A DNA stretch of 11,491 bases, taken from NCBI GenBank assembly GCA_937980625.1, contig CALJPJ010000224.1, forward strand, positions 1-11,491, written 5' to 3'. Below the pieces are notes generated by a model. The model had not been told where the DNA came from, did no database searches, and worked only from the letters and a program-made list of their open reading frames with translations. The stretch is from an uncultured Bdellovibrionales bacterium (lineage in GTDB: Bacteria; Bdellovibrionota; Bdellovibrionia; Bdellovibrionales; UBA1609). A program made the translations under genes and the position numbers. Below are positions 6,961 through 11,491 of the stretch, piece after piece. How positions within the stretch are numbered: the first letter of the stretch is position 1; each line of letters opens with the position of its first letter.

Positions 6961-8118
6961 TTATTCTTCTTTAATTGTAAAGTTGACTCCGTCTATAATA
7001 CCTTGAGCTGTAAAAAACCAAAGTACAGTTAAATGAGTGTCTAAATCTTGCCCTTGGACTTCTACTAGTTTAGCTAAGGCTAGCTCTTTTTGTTCGGAAG
7101 CAAATTCAATTAATTTATTTTTCTCTTTTAACTTTAGTTTAAAAGATTTATCAAACACACTAGAAAAGATTTTAGATTCGTAAATTTTGTGAAGCTCTTC
7201 TGTCTTAGCTAAAATATCTTGAGATGTTGATGATAGCTTTTGCTTGCTTAAGTAACTTTGTAGGTTTTCACAACGAAAGGCTAACGTGAAATATGCACAT
7301 TTACTCCTAGTCCATAGACCATATATAGGTTCATTGTCATATTCTCTAAGAACGGGCTCTCGATTTTGATTTTCGATACATTCTCGATCACTTCCGCGTC
7401 TAAAAAAATCTTTCATAGGAATAAATCTAAAATTATTTTGTGCATTTGGAGAAACTTTTCCATATACGAGTTTGTCCGTAAGAAATACTTCGGTATGCAT
7501 GTATTGATGATAACCTTGAGTCTTAGTCAATATCTCTGGGTTAAATCTTCCAGGATGAAGTCTATCAAATAATCCTAAAACATTTTTTCTATATTTAATC
7601 TTCTTTTCGGTTTCGTGAATGACATTATATTGGCTAATTATGTCTCCAGTTAAAATTTTCTCTCCAGGTTCTAATTTTCGACAAAGTGGAGAGTGATTGA
7701 GCCAATAATCAAATTCATAATTACTAACAAAGCGAGGTTTTGGAGCTATGCCCACAGTATGTGTCGCTGATCCCCAACAATTAGGGCCATGTTCGTAATT
7801 TGGACGTAAATGAACCTCTTTTATTTTTTTAGGCATGCATTCTGAAGCCCGAATTTGGTATTTTTTTTTACTATCTGAACGACATGAATTCTTATCTATT
7901 ACAATGTTAGGATCAAACTCTGGTTCCATCTGAGATTTCCAATTACACAAAGCCTTTTTTTGATTAACTAACTCCTGACAATCATCTGATCTCAAAATTA
8001 AATCATTTGAGTTGGTAAAACCAAGCACAAGGGAGGGAGAGCTCTTTTTTCCATATAGGTTTTGAAAACTTAAAAGAATAACTACAAATATGATAAATTT
8101 ATTAATACTAAAAATCAT
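6961..8118 (-). CDS. Secreted cysteine-rich protein, possible NlpC/P60-like (papain-fold) hydrolase
   Basis: 385 residues; family not securely recognised. Signal peptide near 1-23 (hydrophobic 8-18, likely cleavage LYG^K). GGAG lies 8 bases before the ATG. The mature part has nine cysteines (47, 58, 79, 94, 114, 146, 247, 274, 283), consistent with disulfides in the periplasm or outside. The centre reads EHGPNCWGSA (Cys114), then EKILTGDIIS (Gly158-Asp159), then QYMHTEVFL (His208). This Cys – GD – HxxV order resembles NlpC/P60 and related papain-fold peptidases, with Cys114 and His208 as a candidate dyad; eight other cysteines remain for pairing. The C-terminus (about 290-350) is a Lys/Glu-rich helical region, perhaps coiled coil. 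NlpC/P60 enzymes cut peptidoglycan peptides, but that reaction is only inferred. It stands alone between a convergent M16 operon and a LysR gene. Confidence 0.7.
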   Translation of the reverse strand: MIFSINKFIIFVVILLSFQNLYGKKSSPSLVLGFTNSNDLILRSDDCQELVNQKKALCNWKSQMEPEFDPNIVIDKNSCRSDSKKKYQIRASECMPKKIKEVHLRPNYEHGPNCWGSATHTVGIAPKPRFVSNYEFDYWLNHSPLCRKLEPGEKILTGDIISQYNVIHETEKKIKYRKNVLGLFDRLHPGRFNPEILTKTQGYHQYMHTEVFLTDKLVYGKVSPNAQNNFRFIPMKDFFRRGSDRECIENQNREPVLREYDNEPIYGLWTRSKCAYFTLAFRCENLQSYLSKQKLSSTSQDILAKTEELHKIYESKIFSSVFDKSFKLKLKEKNKLIEFASEQKELALAKLVEVQGQDLDTHLTVLWFFTAQGIIDGVNFTIKEE

Positions 8119-8386
8119 CTCAACTCCTTAATTAAAGTATAGATATTCAATTTTCATCCCAGAATTTCTCATTTGAAATCAGACACTTAATGTATCATTA
8201 GGGTTAAAAAAAAATATTTTGGCAAAAATTGTCAGTAATCTCTACACATTATAGACACTAAAGGCCTGTATGTAGTTTGAAACCAGCTCAAATTATTCAC
8301 TACAAGCCTACGAGTAAGTGTTATTTTTGGATTATGGGTTGTTTTTTATATAAAATATTAGAAAACTTAAAATAGAAAATAGTCTT
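8119..8386. other. Non-coding region upstream of the cysteine-rich protein gene
   Basis: Very AT-rich, no convincing ORF. It should hold the - strand promoter of the gene ending at 8118; on that strand TTGCCA occurs with a long T run behind it, but no good -10 was identified. An imperfect dyad lies at 8262-8309, with TGTAGT and ACTACA as its core (28 bases between) and GGC/GCC at the ends; an inner TTTGA…TCAAA also pairs. It could be a regulatory site or a small RNA, but support is weak. Confidence 0.3.
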
Positions 8387-8420
8387 AAAAAGCTCTTTAT
8401 TGGAGTTTCTTAAGAGCTTT
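8387..8420 (-). terminator. Probable intrinsic terminator of the LysR gene
   Basis: On the - strand, AAAGCTCTT and AAGAGCTTT form a 9-bp stem with a 14-base loop, and the T run continues to TTTTT before AAGACTATTTT. A smaller hairpin GCTTTC-TAC-GAAAGC (8416-8430) sits between it and the stop codon and shares bases with it, so the two structures compete. Confidence 0.6.
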
Positions 8421-8432
8421 CGTAGAAAGCGA

Positions 8433-9338
8433 TTACTGATTAAGAGCTTGCTGTTTTAATGCTCTAAATAATACCTCAGAAAGTTGTTTTAAAGAGGCTG
8501 TTTTTCTAGTGTAGAGGTTTATGTTTACATTATATTTAAAGTCTTCAGCTAACACTCTTACGAGTCTATTTGTGCGTAGTTGTTTTTTTATACTGTGCGC
8601 GGGTAAAAATCCCCAGCCTAAACCAGACTCAATAACTCTTTTTAAAGTACCAACATTATCAGACTCAAAAACGGGTAAAAACTCAATATTATTTTGAACC
8701 ATTTGTTTTTCAAAGAGTCTTTTAAATCTTGGGTACATTTCTGAGTAAATTACAATTGGACGCTCATTAAAATCAGGGGCTTTAATATTGCCAGGCACTG
8801 AGCTGTCGCGACCGGAGGCAACGAGTAGCATTTCATCTTTAAACAAGTATTGTGGCTCAAATTCCTCAAGCTCTAAGTTAAACTCAGGGCCTATTTCTGG
8901 TAAAATAGAGACATCAATTTGATTGGTTTTCATTTCATTAATAATTTGATCGTAACTACCATAAACGAGTTTAATATTTAGTTTAGCATTATGTTTTAAA
9001 AATAAACCAATGATTGGGCTTATGAGTTGCATGCCCATCGAGTTAACGGTACCAATTCGCAGGCTACCAGAGATGTCTTGAGAGATAGTTTGAATAGCTA
9101 CTTCAGCCTGTTGAGTTAGGTGAAGAATTTTTTTAGCATAATCAAATAAAAGCTGTCCTTGCAGGGTTGGTTTTATTTGACGAACACCACGCACTAGTAA
9201 AGAGGCTGCCATATCTTCTTCTAGGCTTCGTATTTGTTGACTAACAGCAGGTTGAGTTAAAAAAAGCTTGTCAGCAGCTGCAGTCATGCTTCCTTCGCTG
9301 AGTACTGTACAAAAAGTGGTTAGTTGTTGAAGATTCAT
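8433..9338 (-). CDS. LysR-type transcriptional regulator
   Basis: 301 residues, the standard length. The N-terminal winged HTH is clear: LTTFCTVLSEGSMTAAADKL, then TQPAVSQQIRSLEEDM (28-43), then LVRGVRQIKPTLQGQLL, a helix linker, and the effector-binding domain from GSLRIGTV (91-98) to near residue 295. GGAG lies 8 bases before the ATG. LysR regulators bind T-N11-A dyads as tetramers and respond to a small ligand; the ligand cannot be told from sequence. There is no divergent partner gene, since the upstream neighbour points the same way and ends in a strong terminator. The first candidate target is therefore its own gene: a 15-bp T-N11-A palindrome overlaps the likely promoter, which fits autorepression. 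Its downstream neighbour, the cysteine-rich secreted protein, is separated by a terminator. Confidence 0.95.
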   Translation of the reverse strand: MNLQQLTTFCTVLSEGSMTAAADKLFLTQPAVSQQIRSLEEDMAASLLVRGVRQIKPTLQGQLLFDYAKKILHLTQQAEVAIQTISQDISGSLRIGTVNSMGMQLISPIIGLFLKHNAKLNIKLVYGSYDQIINEMKTNQIDVSILPEIGPEFNLELEEFEPQYLFKDEMLLVASGRDSSVPGNIKAPDFNERPIVIYSEMYPRFKRLFEKQMVQNNIEFLPVFESDNVGTLKRVIESGLGWGFLPAHSIKKQLRTNRLVRVLAEDFKYNVNINLYTRKTASLKQLSEVLFRALKQQALNQ

Positions 9339-9351
9339 TTTAAGCTCCTTT

Positions 9352-9378
9352 GGTCAATAAAGCTGCTGGGTCAATAAG
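9352..9378. repeat. Tandem 9-bp repeat at the LysR leader
   Basis: GGTCAATAA occurs at 9352-9360 and 9369-9377, 17 bases apart, both followed by AG or AAG. On the - strand this is TTATTGACC twice, the second copy ending 3 bases before the GGAG of the LysR RBS. It could be an operator in the leader, a translational control site, or a duplicated -35-like element. Confidence 0.5.
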
Positions 9379-9424
9379 TCTTTCTTTTAGAAACAGTTTG
9401 AAATCAAATACAAAGCCGTCAGAC

Positions 9425-9439
9425 ATAAGATATTCTTAT
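9425..9439. promoter_or_regulatory. LysR-type binding site (T-N11-A palindrome)
   Basis: ATAAGATATTCTTAT is a perfect dyad (ATAAGA-TAT-TCTTAT), and its T9426 and A9438 give exactly T-N11-A, the classical LysR-family box. It lies about 87 bases upstream of the LysR start and covers the probable -10 of that gene, as expected for an autorepression site. Chance occurrence in AT-rich DNA is possible, but position and symmetry favour a real site. Confidence 0.6.
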
Positions 9440-9455
9440 AATTGTGAAACATCAA
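9427..9455 (-). promoter_or_regulatory. Putative promoter of the LysR gene
   Basis: On the - strand, TTGATG (9450-9455) and TATCTT (9427-9432) are 17 bases apart, each matching 4 of 6 consensus bases. The -10 falls inside the T-N11-A palindrome. The leader would be roughly 80 bases and would contain the tandem repeat. Assigned by eye. Confidence 0.4.
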
Positions 9456-9637
9456 GTTTTAGCATTAATTTTTCTTATACGTAGGTAAAAAATTCACAAC
9501 TGTCAAAAAATGTTTTAAAACTGAATTAGAAAATTAATTTTCTTTAACAAATAATATAGATAATTGTCAGAAACTAGAGGAAGCGAAAAGAATTGATTAG
9601 GGCTATTAGGTCTTTTATAGATACTGTGAAATTGAAG
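9456..9637. other. AT-rich spacer between LysR promoter and upstream terminator
   Basis: No ORF or RNA gene is evident. With the promoter and leader it makes up the 350-base space between 9339 and 9688. The - strand may hold further upstream regulatory sequence for the LysR gene. Nothing else was recognised. Confidence 0.4.
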
Positions 9638-9676
9638 AAAAAAAAGGCTAGCCGATTTAAGTAAAGCGGCCTAGCC
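9638..9676 (-). terminator. Strong intrinsic terminator of the DUF4105-like operon
   Basis: On the - strand, GGCTAG-G-CCG and CGG-CTAGCC form a GC-rich 9-bp stem with one bulged G and a 12-base loop, followed directly by eight T (9638-9645). It begins 12 bases after the stop of the gene at 9689. Confidence 0.92.
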
Positions 9677-9688
9677 ATTTATTGTAAT

Positions 9689-10357
9689 TTAATTAGCGAA
9701 CTCTAACTGAACATCTACAGCAGCTTTTTCTTGTGCTTTTCTAAGGGCTTCTGAAAATTCAGCTTTAATTTTGTTAGAGTGTTTTTTTACTCCATTATTA
9801 GATTCAAAAGGTATATTTTTAATATCGTCAAAATAGGAGCATATGTTGTTTTCAGCCGTTTTTGTAATAAGTAACTTTAAAATATTTTTAGAATAAACTC
9901 TATGATAACTTAAGTTATCTAAAAACTGATCAATAGCAAAAGTGTCTTTTGTCCCTTTAGAGTTCTGAATATTATAAATTTCAGTAATTAGGTCAGTCAT
10001 TTGTAAAGGTGGTACCACTAGCTCAAAAAAGGTGTTTACATTTCTAACTGCTAGATACACGCCCATGCCAATTAGAGGAAGGGCAGTAAGAGAAAGTAAA
10101 TCATCTTGGCTGCCTGGAGTAGCTTTTACCGCTGTTTTAGATAGTGAATAACCACCTGCAAGGCTTGCAAAACCCGAAAGAGCTAATCCTGGTCGTAAAA
10201 TTTTATTGATTAATTCAGAGCGAGAGCACTTAGTAAACGTAGCATTCAACTGTTCTGGAGTGATCTGAGTTGCATTTTTTATAGCATTAATTTCACCCTT
10301 TTGAGCTCCAAAAGCTGCTTGCGAGCATAATAATGCCAATATTATAATTTTTTTCAT
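9689..10357 (-). CDS. Exported protein of unknown function with two hydrophobic segments
   Basis: 222 residues; not recognised. A clean Sec signal peptide (MKKIIILALLCSQAAFGA, cleavage likely after Ala18) is followed by two hydrophobic stretches at about 54-72 (RPGLALSGFASLAGGYSLS) and 86-111 (DLLSLTALPLIGMGVYLAVRNV…), which could be a membrane hairpin or buried helices. The rest (112-222) is hydrophilic and mostly helical in character, with Cys44 and Cys173 as a possible disulfide, ending in a charged helix KAEFSEALRKAQEKAAVDVQ. GGAGAAG lies directly before the ATG, in the 9-base space after the stop of the DUF4105-like gene, so the two form an operon and probably act together in the envelope. 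A strong terminator follows. Gene reality is well supported; no function is proposed. Confidence 0.8.
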   Translation of the reverse strand: MKKIIILALLCSQAAFGAQKGEINAIKNATQITPEQLNATFTKCSRSELINKILRPGLALSGFASLAGGYSLSKTAVKATPGSQDDLLSLTALPLIGMGVYLAVRNVNTFFELVVPPLQMTDLITEIYNIQNSKGTKDTFAIDQFLDNLSYHRVYSKNILKLLITKTAENNICSYFDDIKNIPFESNNGVKKHSNKIKAEFSEALRKAQEKAAVDVQLEFAN

Positions 10358-10366
10358 AACTTCTCC

Positions 10367-11491
10367 TTATTGTGTTGTAATTTTTAATTCTTTTTCTAAT
10401 TGTATAAAATCTTTATAAATGGGGTTGTTTATATCTAGTAAGTCAAAAAGCTCTTGGTCATCAACTTCTTTGGCTCTATTTTTTTCAGACAGGAGTCGTG
10501 CTTTTAAATCAAACCTAATCATTTTATTTACTTGTTCGGCAGATAAGTTAGACACAATATCATTGACGCGAATTTCTCTACAGTGGATATCAGTTTCAGA
10601 GCAAAGTTTGTAAAAGCTTTTAGGGTATTTGCGGTAGTTAACGATTTCAAAAATACTAGTTAGGTTTAAGTTTCGATTCATATACTCACTAACGATTAAC
10701 ATTTTTTTCTCAAGCCATTCTGATGGCCAAAATTTATAAAGTGACTTAATTTCATTGTCAGATAAACTTGATATCCAATTTTTGAATTCACTTGTACGTA
10801 TGTAATTAATATTATTTTTATAAAACTTTTTTAAAAAATTTCTAGAGTCAAACTTATCCCTTGCAACTTTATATAGCTCATAAGCTTGGTTTAGGATTGT
10901 GTTTGTCGGGTAAATTGAAATCATACTTGTTTTGAAGTAATTATTACTCCACTCTGGTACGCGGTATTTTGAAGTGGTAAAAACGGGATAGCCTGCTCCA
11001 CTTAAAAGTTTCAATGTTAAGTCTAGGCAATTATTTTCAAGAAACTTATAATCACCAAGTAAGTCAGGGACAAACATGGTTTGTTCAATTAAGTTTAATA
11101 AATTATTTAAGAGTTCTGTATTTGAAGGAATAACAATTTGTGTTAGACCTCTTTTGCTGACTCGCATAAAGTCATAAATAGCATTTCTAAAGTTAGTCAC
11201 TTCGGGAATAGGTTCCCATCCGCCATTTAAAGCTTTATCAAATGTATCAGTATCGTTAATCGGAAACATGACCATTTGTATAACTAAGTCGTTTAAAAGG
11301 TCATCATCGTCGTCTAAAAAGTGTAAATCAATATGGCCAAAAATACTTTGAATGCCAGAGTGAGTAGTGCTTTTTGCAATAATTAACTCAATGCCAGTAA
11401 AGTTTTTACTTTTTCTATATTTTAAAAAGTTGTCTCGATTTTCTTTTACTTTATTGGCCAATGCAGTTGGATTATCAGAAGAAATTTTAAC
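10367..11491 (-). CDS. DUF4105-like (Lnb N-terminal domain type) protein, 5' end cut by window
   Basis: The frame is open from the window edge to TAA at 10367. A TTG at 11461 could be taken as start, but the ten codons before it are also open and no RBS is visible, so the true start, probably with a signal peptide, lies outside. Counting from TTG, the motifs are TTHSGIQSIFGHIDLHF (His43) and GDYKFLENNCLDLTLKLL (Cys145). Both match the DUF4105 pattern of SxFGHxxL and YxFxxNNC. The His-before-Cys order recalls circularly permuted papain folds such as LRAT-type proteins, making His43/Cys145 a candidate dyad. Residues after about 175 are a less conserved, helical extension with no recognised domain. 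A run of five Asp (50-54) is notable. The family acts in the envelope and its substrate is unknown. It is in an operon with the exported protein downstream. Confidence 0.75.
   Translation of the reverse strand, partial: VKISSDNPTALANKVKENRDNFLKYRKSKNFTGIELIIAKSTTHSGIQSIFGHIDLHFLDDDDDLLNDLVIQMVMFPINDTDTFDKALNGGWEPIPEVTNFRNAIYDFMRVSKRGLTQIVIPSNTELLNNLLNLIEQTMFVPDLLGDYKFLENNCLDLTLKLLSGAGYPVFTTSKYRVPEWSNNYFKTSMISIYPTNTILNQAYELYKVARDKFDSRNFLKKFYKNNINYIRTSEFKNWISSLSDNEIKSLYKFWPSEWLEKKMLIVSEYMNRNLNLTSIFEIVNYRKYPKSFYKLCSETDIHCREIRVNDIVSNLSAEQVNKMIRFDLKARLLSEKNRAKEVDDQELFDLLDINNPIYKDFIQLEKELKITTQ

Noticed and set aside
7366..7572. 68-codon + strand ORF inside the cysteine-rich protein gene
   Set aside because: Antisense to a gene with a signal peptide and good RBS; no RBS of its own.
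10419..10613. 64-codon + strand ORF inside the DUF4105-like gene
   Set aside because: Ser-rich antisense shadow without start signal.
1..11491. Mobile element, CRISPR array, tRNA or phage region
   Set aside because: No transposase, integrase, regular direct-repeat array or tRNA-like fold was seen; genes look like ordinary chromosomal envelope and metabolism genes.

Overview
The window is AT-rich and gene-dense. It shows a Gram-negative bacterium with many exported proteins: several Sec signal peptides, one lipoprotein, a periplasmic L,D-transpeptidase and a FliL-type flagellar protein. Protein style (Lys/Asn-rich, short leaders such as MFKY…, cysteine-containing secreted proteins) and gene content suggest the Bdellovibrio/Bacteriovorax group (Bdellovibrionota). 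That placement is inferred from composition and content, since no rRNA or other taxonomic marker is present.

Left part, + strand (1-1703): the 3' end of a methylmalonyl-CoA epimerase gene, an intact rhomboid protease with all catalytic motifs and a small disordered protein form a tight operon closed by a clear intrinsic terminator (1261-1287). A small Mpo1-like (DUF962) membrane protein follows, with a GTG start.

Second block, - strand (1819-3262): a secreted YkuD L,D-transpeptidase with a C-terminal NTF2-like domain is followed, with only one base between the genes, by a second Mpo1-like protein. The two Mpo1-like genes converge and share the same H-x8-H and LGH histidine layout.

Third block, + strand (3487-6878): a FliL-domain protein with no other flagellar gene nearby, then two M16 peptidase-family genes. 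The first keeps the zinc site HFFEH. The second is a lipoprotein that lost the zinc site but kept the R/Y pair. The two look like complementary halves of one heterodimeric envelope protease.

Right part, - strand (6961-11491): a cysteine-rich secreted protein with an NlpC/P60-like Cys...His pattern; a LysR-type regulator whose upstream region carries a 15-bp palindrome of T-N11-A type over a plausible promoter, plus a tandem 9-bp repeat near its RBS; and a two-gene operon of a DUF4105-like protein (His...Cys order, cut by the window edge) and an exported protein of unknown function. A strong intrinsic terminator ends that operon (9638-9676), and a second, weaker one follows the LysR gene (8387-8420).

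The common theme is the cell envelope: peptidoglycan cross-linking, intramembrane proteolysis, periplasmic proteases and two candidate papain-like hydrolases. No mobile element, CRISPR array, tRNA or rRNA was seen. I found no clearly new multi-gene system. The items most worth checking are the paired Mpo1-like genes (one coupled to an L,D-transpeptidase), the two papain-like proteins and the regulatory sites at the LysR gene.
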